From: Brucella oryzae | GTDB taxonomy: Bacteria > Pseudomonadota > Alphaproteobacteria > Rhizobiales > Rhizobiaceae | Assembly: GCA_012103035.1 (NCBI GenBank) | Contig: JAAVLL010000003.1 | Coordinates: 1-64,000 of the forward strand | Direction of reading: 5' to 3' | Length of the DNA stretch: 64,000 bases | In this document: one piece after another, positions 30,366 to 41,324 of the stretch | Position numbering within the stretch: position 1 is the first letter of the stretch | How the letters are laid out: every line of letters starts with the position of its first letter | Notes under the pieces: generated by a model | Seen by the model: only the letters and a program-made list of their open reading frames with translations | Told to the model about the DNA's origin: nothing | Databases searched by the model: none | Made by a program: the position numbers and the translations under genes

Positions 30366-31124
30366 TCAGTAAGTGATCATGCCGCCATCGACATTCAGAA
30401 GCTGGCCGGTCACCCAGCGCGCCTGTCGCGAAAGCAAAATGCAATGGCGTCCGCAATGTCATCCGGGCCGCCCGCCCGTTTGAGGCACTGTTGCTCGATC
30501 ATCGCTTCCTTCTGCGCCGGTGTGACGGTTGCCCGCTCCACCTCGGTGAACGTCGGGCCCGGCGTCAGGGTATTCACACGCACGCCGAACGCGCCGAGTT
30601 CGCGCGCCATTGCCCGGACAGGCCCATGACGCCAGCTTTTGACGAGACATAATGGGCGTAGTTCGGCCGTCCGAAATGAATGGTCGAAGACGCTATATTG
30701 ACGACCGATCCTTCCCCGGAAGCCACCAGCGCCTCGCGAGCCGCGCGCGTCATATTGAACACGCCCTTCAGGTTGACAGCCTGCACGCGGTCCCATTCTT
30801 CACTTGGGATGTCCCAGAAGGGGCGCATTTCGAGCGTCGAAAAGATGGAGGCATTGTTCACCAGGCCGAAAACGCCGCCAAAGGCATCCTTGGCCGTTTG
30901 AATGGTGGCGCGGCAGCTCTCCTCGCTGGCGACATCCGTTCGAACGAAGAGCCGGCGACCGGTGCCAGGTGCCGCCTCGAGCGCCACAGCCTCGCCCTTT
31001 TCGGCATTCCAGTCGGCGATCAGAACATCGACGCCCTCGGCCACCAGGCTGAGCGCCAGCCGTCGGCCGATACCCTGCGCCGCACCGGTGACGACAATAG
31101 CGCCTTTTCAGGATAACGAGTCAT
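30366..31124 (-). pseudogene. short-chain dehydrogenase/reductase, frameshifted
   Basis: Classical SDR of about 250 residues. The first break is in the A run of MTRYPEKGAIV (plus 31106-31109), where one extra A restores VTGAAQGIGRRLALSLVAEG. Visible elements: cofactor Asp (VLIADWNAEKG), FGLVNNASIFSTLEMRPF, the catalytic Ser region NIASSTIHFGRPNYAHYVSS with Tyr and Lys (YVSSKAG), and NTLTPGPTFTEVERATVTPA. The end is VTGQLLNVDGGMITY. Likely oxidises a hydroxyl to a carbonyl on the pathway substrate; which one is unknown. Confidence 0.8.
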
Positions 31125-31137
31125 AACTTTCTCCCAG

Positions 31138-33280
31138 TCAGGCCGCAGTGTCCGTTGTGTCGGTGATGTCGAGCAGGCATGTAACGAGCGATGCGTCTCC
31201 CTTGCGCACGGTTTCGGCTTCGAGCAGAGAGCCACAATCGGTGCAGACATGTTCGCGCAGTTCCAGATCCGCGTGGGTGCGGATGTGCGGGCCATAGGAC
31301 GAGGGCTCCACGCGATAGCTACGCGCCCGCACCTTCCAGTCTTCGTCGGTAGGGCCGAGATCGCAGCCGCAACCACACCTGAACCTGCCGTTCGCGACCT
31401 GCATCTCGCCCGCACGCGCCACCCTCTGCGGTGCATTGCCGCCAAGCCGTCGAGTCCGGATCGCATGACGCTCGGCCTCCGTTTCGGCGGCGGCAACGCG
31501 ATCGTCCACGATGATGACGCCATATTGCGCGCGCGCAGCCTCGACGCTTACATGCCCGTTCAGGACATCCACAAGCACCGCGGCCAGATCACGTTCCAAG
31601 GGATCGCCGTAGCCGCCACCGCCCTGGAAGGCGTATCCGAGCACATCACGCTGGCTGAGCCCCATGCGACCCGGCTTCGGCCCCAGTTGCTCGACGCCGA
31701 CGTCGAGAAGCGCCGCCATGTTCCCGGCAAGGCCCGCGATTGTCGCCGGATCACCGGCGTCACGAAGCAGGATATTGCGGCCGCACGCGCCCGGCAGGCC
31801 GCCGAACTGACCGGTCGAATTGGGAACTTCGACCCCATGGCCGAGCATCATCGCCTGCAATCCGTCCGTGCCATAGGGAACGATAGCGAGGGCCGTGCCC
31901 GCGCCGCCTCGCTGGCGGCCCGGCCCGCCGGTATCACGAACAAAGGAACGGAACAGGTAAAGAAACGGCCCGTTGCCTTCGTTCGCCTCGACGTTGGCGA
32001 TGGCGGGACGCGGGACGCAATAGTCGCCAGAACCGTCGAGGCCATCATGGTCCGGAAATGCGCCGCCGCCGCCGGCCGTCGAGTCGAGCAGGAACGTGCC
32101 GAACGGTGCACCGTCTCGGTCCTTGCCTGCGAGCGTCATCACCATCATATGGCCCTTGGTCACCGCCTGGCCCTCATTCCGGTGCTCCGGCGAGCAGGCG
32201 ACCATGCGTGACAGGGCCGCGACTACGACGTTCTGCACGATCCAAGCCGTCGAGATCGTTCCCGAGGAAATCGGAGCCGGCCATGTCGCGTTGCACAGAA
32301 TGCCCTCGGGTGCGACAAAATCGACGGCCCGCATGATACCCTCGTTCCAGCGGATACGCGGCGCGAGAATGGGCAGGAGGCCGGTCAACGCCGCCCCTCG
32401 CATGCCTGAGGCGGTGCAATTGATGAAGCCCGGCGCCTGCGGCGAGGTCCCGGTCATGTCGAGGGTGAGCCGGTCGCCTTTCTTGGTGGCCGTCACGCAA
32501 ACCTGGTAGAGTACGTTGTCGTGGCCATCATGCTCGATGTAGTCGCGAGCACGGAACACGCCGTCGGGCAAGGACGACAGCACCTGTCGCACCTGCCGCT
32601 CGGAGCTGGCAATCTCCTCGCGCATGATGGTATCGACGACATCACCGCCATAGCGGTCCATCAGTTCGACAAGCCGGCGCACCGCGACGTTGTTGGCCGC
32701 GATCATGGCCTTGAGGTCGAGGCCGAGCACATGGGGCAGGCGCGTCATGCCCATGATCATCTGCCAGAGGTCCTGGCGCAGGACGCCGCCCTCGACAATC
32801 CGGATACCGGGCAGCAGCATCGCTTCCTGCTGGATCTCCGTGGCGCCGATCGCCCAGGAGCCAAAGCTCATGCCGCCGACGTCAAGCTGGTGAGCGCAGG
32901 AGCCAGCCCAGGCGACGTGCCGGCCATTGTGGAAAACCGGCGCGACGATGGAAACGTCGGGCTGGTGGATCGCACCGCGATAGGGGTCGTTGAGGATGAA
33001 CATATCTCCTTCACGAATCGGGATTGTCCGAGAAGTTCTCGTTGATCGAGCGGATCACCGAGGACATCGTGCCGGTATGGAAGAGGACCTGCGGCCCCAT
33101 CGTGACGATCGAACCGTCGGCAAGGTAGAGCCCGTTGTTGAAGTCCGTCGCCTCGGTGACCACAGGGGAGCCGGAAACGGATTTCAGCGTGATCGCCTGC
33201 TCTTCGGTGATCGCCTGAAGCTTGTTGCGTACGACCTCGAAGGTGATCGGATCGATGGTTTTCTTGTCGCTCGCGGCCAT
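31138..33280 (-). pseudogene. HyuB/oxoprolinase-B family carboxylase-type subunit with C-terminal acetone-carboxylase-gamma-like zinc domain
   Basis: Long HyuB protein (about 713 residues). It starts DPITFEVVRNKLQAITEEQA, shifts frame near 33008, then reads REGDMFILNDPYRGAIHQPD, the family's hallmark, and LDMTGTSPQAPGFINCTASG. After the HyuB domain come CGCGCDLGPTDEDWKVRARS and ELREHVCTDCGSLLEAE. These closely follow the cysteine pattern of acetone carboxylase gamma (CxCGH...NWKLxARV...REYxCPxCG). That fusion points to an ATP-dependent ketone carboxylase of the acetone/acetophenone type rather than a simple hydantoinase. It begins 1 base after hyuA. Confidence 0.75.
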
Positions 33281-33281
33281 G

Positions 33282-35384
33282 TCAGATCTCCTCCCGCTGC
33301 TCGATGGTGATGTTGGAATGGCTGTCAAGCCGGGCGATCTGGCTCGCTGCCACGAAGACCGAGGTTTCGGGGTGCTCGATGACAGCGGGTCCTTCCACGG
33401 TGAAACCCGTCGGCAGGTCACGCCAGTTGTAGACGGCGCAATCCATGCGGCGCCCGACCACCGGCTCGAAAATCGAGCGACGGCCTGCCTTCGGCGTCTC
33501 GGTCGGCGTGCGCAGGGCTATTTCCGGACGGCGCGTCTTGCCGAATGCCTCGATGCGGATATTGGTCAGCTCAATGCCGGCTTCACGGAACGCCGAACCC
33601 TTGCCGTAGGTCTGCTCGTAGGTCTGTTCGAAACGGTCAACAAGGCTGGCGATGGCAGCATCGGTAACGGCGCCGTCGTCCAGCGGAATGATCAGATCAT
33701 TGGTCTGCCGCCGGTAGCGCAGGTCCGCTGTGCGTACCAGGCTGACATCCGACGCCGTGACACCGGCCCGGCTCATGGCTTCGAGGCACTCGATTTCAAG
33801 CTCCGCGAGGGTTGCGGCGATACGGCCGGCTTCCAGCCCTTCGCCAAGCGGTCGGGATCCCCACCGCCGCGCATGAGAAGCGCCCGTTCGGTGGAAAACT
33901 GCAGATCGGCAGCCAGCGCCCCATAGGCGGAATGCGCCATCGATGTGACGGGCACCACCATTTTCGGCACGCCAAGCTCCGCGCCGTAGCCCGCACAGTG
34001 CACGGGGCCCGCGCCACCGTAGGCGAAGATCACGAAGTCCCGCGGATCAGATCCGCGGCCGATCGTCACCTCGCGCAATGTATCGGCCATCTGCGAGTCG
34101 ACGATGCGGCGAATGCCGGCGGCCGCCTCCTCAACGGAAAGGCCGAGCGGCTTGGCGATGTGCGTCTCGATCGCGGTGAGGGCGGCATCGCGATCCAGCT
34201 TCATCTTGCCGCCAAGGAACGTCTCGGGATCGATGACGCCAAGAACGACATCCGCATCCGTGACCGTCGGCAACGTGCCGCCACGCCTGTAGCATGCAGG
34301 GCCCGGCCAGGCGCTGGCGCTGTCTGGCCCCACGCGAAGTTGGCCGTCGATGACGCGTGCGATGGAACCACCGCCGGCGCCAATGGCCCGCACCTCGATC
34401 ATCGGCGTCGCGATATGGGATCCGCCAGCCTCGTGGTTGGTCGACATCAGCGGCTTGTCGTCGACGACAATGGCGACGTCGAACGAGGTGCCACCCATGT
34501 CCGTGGTAATGAGATTGCGGTAGCCGAGCTTCTTTGCAAGATGAACTGAACCCATGACGCCGCCGGTCGGGCCTGACGTGACGAGGGTGACCGGCCGCCG
34601 GGACGCCTCGGAAACCGGCATGACGCCGCCGGCCGAGTTCAGGATGGAAAAGGCCCCTTGAAGCCCTTGCGGCGCAGCATCTGCTCAATGCCGTCAAGGT
34701 AGGAGACGACTTTCGGAGCGAGATAGGAATTGAGCGCAGCGGTCGCGGTCCGCTCGTATTCGCCGAGGACCGGCGCGATCTCGCTCGACAGGCTAACATA
34801 AACCCCCGGCGCCTCTTCGCGGATAATCCGTGCGGCGGTACGCTCGTGTTCCGGATTGCGAAACCCCAGAGGAAGGCGACTGCGAATGTCTGTACGCCCT
34901 CTGCAACCAGCGAACGGACCGCTGCGCGGACCTCTTCCTCATCGAGCGGCACCAGGATCGTGCCGGCATGATCGACGCGCTCGCGCACCTCTCGCACCAA
35001 CTGTCGCGGCACGATCGGCTGCGGATAACGCCGCCGCGAGTACCAGCCGAGCCGGTCAACCGGAACACCAGCGGTAAATCCCATCAACCGCTGGATTGCC
35101 AGCGTATCGCCAAAACCGCGTGTAGCAATCAGGCCGGTCCGCGCACCATCGCGCTCAATGACGGCATTGGTCGCCTGTGTCGTGCCGTGGCCAAATGCGG
35201 TGACCTTGGCCAATAGCTCCTCGCCCGACATGCCCCGCTGCCGGGCCGCATCTTCGACTGCATTGAAGACGCCGACTTCCAGTTCGCCAGGCGTCGATAG
35301 CGCCTTCGTTGTCACCAGGTCGCCGTTCTCGTCCAGCATGACGAGGTCCGTGAACGTCCCTCCGATATCCACTCCCAGAAACAT
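33282..35384 (-). pseudogene. HyuA/oxoprolinase-A family ATP-dependent subunit, frameshifted
   Basis: Actin-fold ATPase subunit of about 700 residues: MFLGVDIGGTFTDLVMLDEN, AFGHGTTQATNAVIERDGAR, SILNSAGGVMPVSEASRRPV, LITTDMGGTSFDVAIVVDDK and IGAGGGSIARVIDGQLRVGP. It works with HyuB to activate a carbonyl by phosphorylation and to hydrolyse or carboxylate it. Frame changes near 34850, 34640 and 33840; the restored sequence follows the family throughout. First gene of its unit, with a conserved upstream motif at 35523-35549. Confidence 0.8.
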
Positions 35385-35522
35385 TCCGCTCCTCCCGAAT
35401 TGGCTGCGCACCTGCCGAACCCTCCGCGCCATACGGCACGGCCTCATCATTTTGTGGCGAAGGTGTCCGCGGGATCTTTGGCGCCGCGGTTGGAGGAAGA
35501 TAGCCGTCGTTTTAGAGCCTAT

Positions 35523-35549
35523 CCAATATATAATTTCACGAGAACCATA
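35523..35549 (-). promoter_or_regulatory. 27-bp conserved upstream motif, hyuA copy
   Basis: On the plus strand it starts CCAATATATAATTT and ends GAACCATA, with 22 of 27 positions identical to 43468-43494 at the head of the transporter operon and no gap. It lies 139 bases upstream of hyuA. The LysR gene between the two units is the natural candidate to bind it. The AT-rich half may also supply a -10 box. Confidence 0.6.
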
Positions 35550-35594
35550 GTCATTTGCGTATGCATTATCGCAGCCTAACGGCTTGCCGGCCAT

Positions 35595-36558
35595 CTACCT
35601 GATGGGCAGCTTGACGTCGGAAGACTCAAAACCGACCGGCGGCTGGCCGTCCACCGCCGCGTCGCGAACATAATCCATCAAGCTGGACTGAAAATCGGAG
35701 AAGCTTTTGTCCCGTCTGCTCACCAGAAAGACAGGGACAGAAAGATCAACGCCTGGCGTCGTAACACGACGCAGGAGACCGCTCGCATTCGTCTCGCACC
35801 GATGTCTCCATCACGAACGCGACGCCTGCATGAGCACGGACCGCCTGTTTCATGGCCTCAGGATGCCCAAGTTCGAGAACGACTCGTCGACCAACGATGC
35901 CATGGGCGCGCAGTGCGTCCTCCTCCAGCTCCCGGCGAACCTGATTGCGCGGTGACGATACGAAGGGAAGGGCAGCTATTTCCTCCGGCGACACTGCTTC
36001 ACCGGCGAGGGTACTGCCAGCGGCCGCAACCAGCACGAGACGCTCGGTCCATAGTTTTTCGACATTCAGTCCATCCACGTCATGGCGAGGATCTAGAATG
36101 CACACACCAAAATCGCAGCTCCCATCGCGAACGGAGGCGGTCACGAGTTGGGGATTGGAGACGAAGCGAGATACCTCCTGTCGCGTGCACCTGGCGAAAC
36201 GTGGAAAAAGGGGCGGGAGCACATAGGAAGCGACGGTCATCGACGCCGAGACAATTGCCGTCCCCACTTCGGCATCCCCTGAGATATTGAGTTCGCGCTC
36301 CAATTCGCGTGTCCGTGTGATGACTTCGTTGGCCCAGGTATGTACCCGTCTGCCGGCAGCCGTCAGCACGAGGCGTCGGCCGCTACGCTCGAACAGCCGG
36401 ACGCCCAGTTTTTCCTCCAGGAACCGGATATGTGCCGTCACAACCGGTTGCGCGACGCGCATGCGCTCGGCAGCACGCGTCACGCTCTGGAATTCACAAA
36501 CCAGACAAAAGATTTCCAGCTTGTGCAATGTCATCTGCGACGCGAAAACCCGTTCCAC
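35595..36558 (-). pseudogene. LysR-family transcriptional regulator, one frameshift
   Basis: N-terminal winged helix (MTLHKLEIFCLVCEFQSVTR, AAERMRVAQPVVTAHIRFLE, EKLGVRLFERSGRRLVLTAA) and LysR substrate-binding domain (GTAIVSASMTVASYVLPPLF). The frame breaks near 35800; the continuation ASGLLRRVTTPGVDLSVPVF then LVSRRDKSFSDFQSSLMDYV completes a protein of about 320 residues, stop at 35595. It sits at the end of the transporter unit and just upstream of hyuA. It is the probable activator of both units. Start is 36558 or the internal MTLHKLE at 36534. Confidence 0.85.
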
Positions 36559-36630
36559 TTTCCCTCCACAGGCGGCTCGGCACGTTTCACAAATGCCGGC
36601 CGCAGCGAAGCCTTATCACAATAGCTGACG

Positions 36631-36929
36631 TCACCCCACCGCGAGTGTCGTATGCTCGATGAACGGTTCCGCATCGAAGAAGCCGCCTACCGCCTCGATG
36701 AAGATCAGAAAATCCGGCGAACCCATGAAGCCGACCGTGTGGTCCTCCACCTTTCCCACGCAACCAGAAACACATAGGCGCGCTCGTTCTCGACCGAGCG
36801 ACGAACCGAAAACCCCTTGTTTCCGGCCGCCTTCAGGAAAAGAGGGCGCAGCTGCGTCACCGCCTCCTCGAACGCATCACCGCAACCGGATTTCACGACG
36901 ACGCGTGCGATTTCCAGAATCCCGCTCAT
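36631..36929 (-). pseudogene. small putative quinol monooxygenase (ABM superfamily), one frameshift
   Basis: About 98 residues: MSGILEIARVVVKSGCGDAF, EEAVTQLRPLFLKAAGNKGF, SVRRSVENERAYVFLVAWE, then in the next frame KVEDHTVGFMGSPDFLIFIE and EPFIEHTTLAVG. This ferredoxin-like alpha+beta fold without cofactor occurs in YgiN-type quinol monooxygenases and other small oxygenases. It may protect against or process a reactive quinol formed during aromatic breakdown. The start follows a good site (CAAGGGGAAG) and lies 21 bases after the aldo/keto reductase gene. Confidence 0.72.
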
Positions 36930-36950
36930 ATCTTCCCCTTGCATCCCGCT

Positions 36951-37817
36951 TCATTCCGGGATCGCGCCGATGCCGTTCAGCGCATCAAGCGCCTTGGCTG
37001 GCAGAACGATCTTCGCTGCGGTGACATTTTCCTTGAGATGAACAAGCGAAGACGTGCCCGGAATCAACAGGATGTTCGGCGATCGCTGCAGCAGCCAGGC
37101 AAGCGCCACCTGCATCGGCGTGACCGACATCTCGCGGGCGACGTCCGACAGCGCCGCCGATTGCAGCGGCGAGACACCGCCTAACGGGAAGAACGGCGTG
37201 TAGGCGATTCCATCGGCCGCCAGTTCGTCGATGAGCGCGTCGTCCTGCCGGTTTGCGACATTGTAGAGGTTCTGGACACAGACAATTTTCGCTATCGATG
37301 TGCCTTCGCGATATTGCCCGTGGCTGACATTGCTCAATCCGATGTGGCGGATCAACCCCTTCTGCTGAAGCTCAGCCAGCGCCTCGAGCGGCTCCACGAT
37401 CGAGTCTTCCGTGCGGCCGAAAGCGTCGCCGACTCGAAGGTTTACAACATCGAGCACGTCCAGCCCGAGATGACGCAGATTGTCCATGACGGCGGCAACC
37501 AGTTCCGCCTTCTGGCGCGCCGGCACCCAGGATTTATCAGCGGTGCGCGCGAAGCCAACCTTCGTGATGATGACCAACCCGTCTGGGTAGGGCGAAAGCG
37601 CCTCGCGGATCAGTTGATTGGAAACGTGCGGACCATAGAAGTCCGACGTGTCAATATGATTGACGCCGAGTTCAACAGCCGTCCGGAGCACGGCAAGCGC
37701 CGTGTTCTTGTCGCGTGGCGGCCCCCAGACCTCGGGCCCCGGCAGTTGCATCGCACCGAAGCCCATACGCGCTACGCTCAAAGCGCCGCCGGCGAATCTA
37801 TAAGTTGCATTACCCAT
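36951..37817 (-). CDS. aldo/keto reductase
   Basis: 288 residues, uninterrupted. TIM-barrel AKR with catalytic Asp and Tyr (GVNHIDTSDFYGPHVSNQLI), Lys (DGLVIITKVGFARTADKS) and NADPH-binding end (VALAWLLQRSPNILLIPGTS). The position usually holding the catalytic His reads LDVVNLRVGD, as in some bacterial AKR subfamilies. It reduces an aldehyde or ketone, or runs in reverse; the substrate in this cluster is unknown. One of the few intact genes of the unit. Confidence 0.88.
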   Translation of the reverse strand: MGNATYRFAGGALSVARMGFGAMQLPGPEVWGPPRDKNTALAVLRTAVELGVNHIDTSDFYGPHVSNQLIREALSPYPDGLVIITKVGFARTADKSWVPARQKAELVAAVMDNLRHLGLDVLDVVNLRVGDAFGRTEDSIVEPLEALAELQQKGLIRHIGLSNVSHGQYREGTSIAKIVCVQNLYNVANRQDDALIDELAADGIAYTPFFPLGGVSPLQSAALSDVAREMSVTPMQVALAWLLQRSPNILLIPGTSSLVHLKENVTAAKIVLPAKALDALNGIGAIPE

Positions 37818-37863
37818 TGATCACCCCTTCTGGCTGCTGCGCTATAACGTTCGCCGTCCGCGC

Positions 37864-38661
37864 TCATTCGTCCGGCGGCCACTTCACCGGATCCGTGAGA
37901 ACTGCCGCCGAGAAACCTCCATCGACCGCGATGTCGACGCCATGCACCCGCCGAGACGTCATCCAGCAAATAGGCAATCGTGGGCGCGATATCCTCCGCC
38001 ACGGCGGCACGGCGCGTGCGCGCGATGTCGAAGTCGATGAACTGGTCGCCTAGCGCCGAACGGAATTCGCGCAGCATTGGAGTAGCTACGGGTCCCGGGC
38101 TAACTGTGTTAATGCGCCGCTCGGACGAAATCCATTCCACGGCCTTCATCTGCGACCATGCGATCAGCGCCTGCTTGCTACGGGAATAGGAGTGCAGCCC
38201 GTCCTGCGGATGCTGTTTCAGCCAGGCAAGGCCGGCTTCGTAGTCCGGCGTCAGCGCCAGCTCTTTGAAGAACGGGAACCATTCAAGCCAGCGGATGGCG
38301 GTGCCGGAGGCGACATTCACCACGGAAGCCGTAGGCGACAGCATGGGCTCGATGCGGGTGACGAGATGGCGGGTGCCGAGGAAGTTCACTTTGAACTGGA
38401 GTTCGGTTGGCGCAGCAGAGGATGCGCCCGCCACGTTGGCGATGCCGTCGAAGGTTCCCCGAGCGCGGCGAGGACGCCGTCAATGCTGTCGCGATCGGCA
38501 AGGTCGATCTTGCTAAACGTATCGAACGATATGTCGGCGGGTGCTTCGCTGCGGTCGACGCCGACCACCTTCGCTCCGCTCTCCACCAGCAAACGCGCAG
38601 TCGCGGCGCCTATACCAGACGAAGCGCCCGTGACGAGAATTCTCTTGTTAGCCAATGACAT
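37864..38661 (-). pseudogene. short-chain dehydrogenase/reductase, frameshifted
   Basis: SDR: ILVTGASSGIGAATARLLVE, the cofactor Asp in KVVGVDRSEAPADISFDTFS, FDGIANVAGASSAAPTELQF after correction of a short T run near 38455, the active-site region SVVNVASGTAIRWLEWFPFF, Tyr/Lys in YSRSKQALIAWSQMKAVEW, and INTVSPGPVATPMLREFRSA. The second break, near 37945, leads into RRVHGVDIAVDGGFSAAVLT and the stop at 37864. About 265 residues. It resembles 3-alpha-hydroxysteroid-type SDRs; the substrate is not predicted. Confidence 0.8.
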
Positions 38662-38685
38662 CTATTTACCTCCTAATGTGTTGTG

Positions 38686-39717
38686 TCACGAATGGGAACG
38701 TTCTGCCTGCAACGCCGATGCAGGGAATTCACGCGGTGGCGCGTGGGAGACAGGCACTAGCGGTGCCGATGAAAAACGACGGATGATCCCCAAAATACCG
38801 CCCGGCTCCACGATGATGATGGCAATAGCCACGACGCCGAGGATCACGAAATGCCAGGCACCGAGATTGGCGAAGTAGCCGCGGATCGCGAAGAAGAAGA
38901 TGGATCCGAGGATCGGCCCCTCTATGCGTCCCACCCCGCCGATCACCGCCGCGAATAGCGGGTAGATCGTCCAATCGACCAAGCTGAACGATGCGTTCGG
39001 TGAGATATGAAGCTTCTGCAGCGTGTTAAGCGCACCGACGATGCCGAGGATCGGGGCGACGCCAATCATGCAAGCGATGCGGGCGCGCGTGATATTGACG
39101 CCGACGCTTGCCGCACCCGCCTCATTGTCACGCATGGCCGTCAGGCCGAGCCCTATCGGGCGCCGCAGGAACAGCCAGGTTCCGATGAACGTTATCACCG
39201 CTAGCGCCAACGTGATCCAGTATATCGTTTCAATGCGCTCGGCGGGTCGAGCGCCGAAGGCCTTGGCCAGAGAGACCGGGATGCTTACGCCCGTGCCGCC
39301 GTTGAAGGCCGGCAGTTTTCCGGAAATCAGCATCACCGTTTCGGCCACGACCCATGTGCCGACTGCCAGATAGGCCGCTCTCAAACGCAGGACGAAAACC
39401 GTGAAGGGAACAGCGAGCAGCACGGCAATGACGGCTGCAAGCAGAAGTGACAGCCATGGGCTAAAGCCCAACAGTGTGGCGCAAGCGTAGAAGCCGTAGG
39501 AACCCGCTCCGACGAGGGCATGCTGGCCCAGGGTGACAATATCCGCATAGCCCGCAAGCACGTTCCATGTCATCGCCAGGGTGAGCGTTATGAGGAATGT
39601 AGTTCCGAACGCAAGCAGACCGCTTTCGGCGCCAAAGGGTAGCGCAATGAAAGCCAAACCGAAGAGAACGAGAACGGCGCGGCCGATCCAAGTGACATAA
39701 TCCGAAGAATGCATCAT
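38686..39717 (-). CDS. livM: branched-chain-type ABC transporter permease (LivM)
   Basis: About 343 residues, uninterrupted from MMHSSDYVTWIGRAVLVLFG. LivM features: LAMTWNVLAGYADIVTLGQH, FGVGAYG-like ALVGAGSYGFYACATLLGFS, YWITLALAVITFIGTWLFLR, TAMRDNEAGAASVGVNITRA and IGGVGRIEGPILGSIFFFAI. Multi-pass inner-membrane protein. Together with LivH, LivF, LivG and the binding protein it makes a HAAT-type importer, here probably for the aromatic substrate. The open frame continues upstream to 39948, but that part overlaps livH. Confidence 0.88.
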   Translation of the reverse strand: MMHSSDYVTWIGRAVLVLFGLAFIALPFGAESGLLAFGTTFLITLTLAMTWNVLAGYADIVTLGQHALVGAGSYGFYACATLLGFSPWLSLLLAAVIAVLLAVPFTVFVLRLRAAYLAVGTWVVAETVMLISGKLPAFNGGTGVSIPVSLAKAFGARPAERIETIYWITLALAVITFIGTWLFLRRPIGLGLTAMRDNEAGAASVGVNITRARIACMIGVAPILGIVGALNTLQKLHISPNASFSLVDWTIYPLFAAVIGGVGRIEGPILGSIFFFAIRGYFANLGAWHFVILGVVAIAIIIVEPGGILGIIRRFSSAPLVPVSHAPPREFPASALQAERSHS

Positions 39718-40580
39718 GCGGACCTTCCGAAAACAGACCTTGCGGACGAAGGAGAAAGACGAGGAGAAAGACAATGTGTCCAGCCAGCGCCTGCCATGCG
39801 GTATCGAATTGCGCTCCGACACTCTGGGCGATGCCAAGCACGATTCCCCGGCAAGGGTACCCCACAGACTGCCTAGTCCGCCGAGGACCACGGTTTCGAA
39901 GGCAATCAGCATACGGCCCTGACCGCTGCTCGATCGAAGTTGGTCCAAATGGACAAAAAGCCGCCGTGATTCCGATGGAGATGCCGATAATTGCCATCGA
40001 AACGGCGTATAACCGTGTCGTGGGCAGGCCCATCAAGGTTGCCGTCGCCGGGTTTTCCGCGACGGCCCGGATGCGTGTGCCAAGCCGCGTGCGAAACAGG
40101 ACGTAGTTGAGCACCATGATGAGCAAAACTACGGACCCGAAGATCAGCAGCGGCAATATACCGACGGTGATCTGATCAGCCAAAGCAACGGAGGCGATAT
40201 CGAGATTGCCCGCCGGCACTTTACGGCTATCCGCCCCGAAAGCGCCGAGCAATCCGTTCTGGATGCAGATGGACAGGCCGAAGGTCACAAGCACCAGCGG
40301 CATCAGCCCCCTTGAGCACCCGCTCCAGCAGCAGCCTCTGGAGAAGCCATGCGCAGACGGCACAGACGACGATGAGGATCGGAGCAGCCACCAACGGATC
40401 AAGGCCGAGCCCCACCACCAGCGCCCACTGCGCGAAGCAAGCGAGCACGATGAGATCGCCATGGGCGATGTTCACGAACCGCATCACACCAACTGACAGC
40501 GAGAGCCCGACGGCATAAAGCGCGTAAAGCCCGCCGATCAGAACACCCTGAAGAATTTGGTTTAGCCATATTGAGGTCAT
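39717..40580 (-). pseudogene. livH: branched-chain-type ABC transporter permease (LivH), frameshifted
   Basis: Starts MTSIWLNQILQGVLIGGLYA then SVGVMRFVNIAHGDLIVLAC. The next frame gives MPLVLVTFGLSICIQNGLLG, RTRLGTRIRAVAENPATATL, MGLPTTRLYAVSMAIIGISI and, after another shift, a C-terminus VFLLVFLLRPQGLF. Breaks lie near 40310, 39940 and 39840. The start overlaps the stop of livF (ATGA), showing translational coupling. Confidence 0.85.
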
Positions 40581-41324
40581 GCGTGATATTCTCCGCTGGC
40601 CTTTTCTGAACCGAAATAATGGATCATCACCGTTTCCCGATCTGTCTCGTGCGGATTGCCGGCCAGCGTGACGCGGCCTTCGAGCATGCAATAGAAACGA
40701 TCGGCCACGGAGAGCGATCGCGTGATGTCCTGTTCGACCAAAACAATGCTGAGCCCCGGCCCGCAGCTCTTCGAGCAGCCGGTAAAGGTCGTTGATGACG
40801 GCAGGTGCAAGCCCGAGGCTTATTTCGTCGCATAGCAACAGTCTCGGGTTCATCAGCAGCGCCCGCCCGAGAGCGATCATCTGCTGCTGACCGCCGGAAA
40901 GTTCACCGGCCTTCTGCCGTCGGCGTTCCTTGAGGATCGGAAACCAGCCGAACACGCGGTCGAGGTCGATGCCGCCCCTACGATTCACCTGCCGCCCGAT
41001 ATCGAGGTTCTCCTCGACCGTCAGGTGGAAAACAGCCGGCGCCCTTCCGGCACGAGCGCAATGCCGCCGGCTATGATGTCGGACGTGCCTTTCCCATTCA
41101 GCATCTCGCCGTCCCATCGAACGACGCCCGTTGAGATGGTCGCCGCCCCATTACAGCATTGAGCAGCGATGATTTCCCCGCGCCGTTGGCACCGATGATC
41201 GACACGATCTCGCCGGGCGCCACCGTCAGACTGAGATCGTGTACCGCCTGGAACTGGCCGTAGCGGACGCAGAGACCCTCAATGGCGAGAAGTGGCTCGA
41301 CACCATCCGCTCGAGCTGTTTCAT
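40577..41324 (-). pseudogene. livF: ABC transporter ATP-binding protein (LivF), frameshifted
   Basis: LLAIEGLCVRYGQFQAVHDL, Walker A SIIGANGAGKSSLLNAVMG, VFHLTVEENLDIGRQVNRRG, signature LSGGQQQMIALGRALLMNPR, Walker B LLLCDEISLGLAP, and the LivF-type C-terminus SIVLVEQDITRSLSVADRFY. Breaks near 41145, 41050 and 40755. The start overlaps the livG stop by four bases. The ATPase sits on the cytoplasmic face of the LivHM permease. Confidence 0.87.

Noticed and set aside
31249-32211. A 320-codon open frame on the plus strand
   Set aside because: Antisense to HyuB, which carries the NDPYRGA hallmark and zinc motif; typical mirror frame of GC-rich coding sequence.
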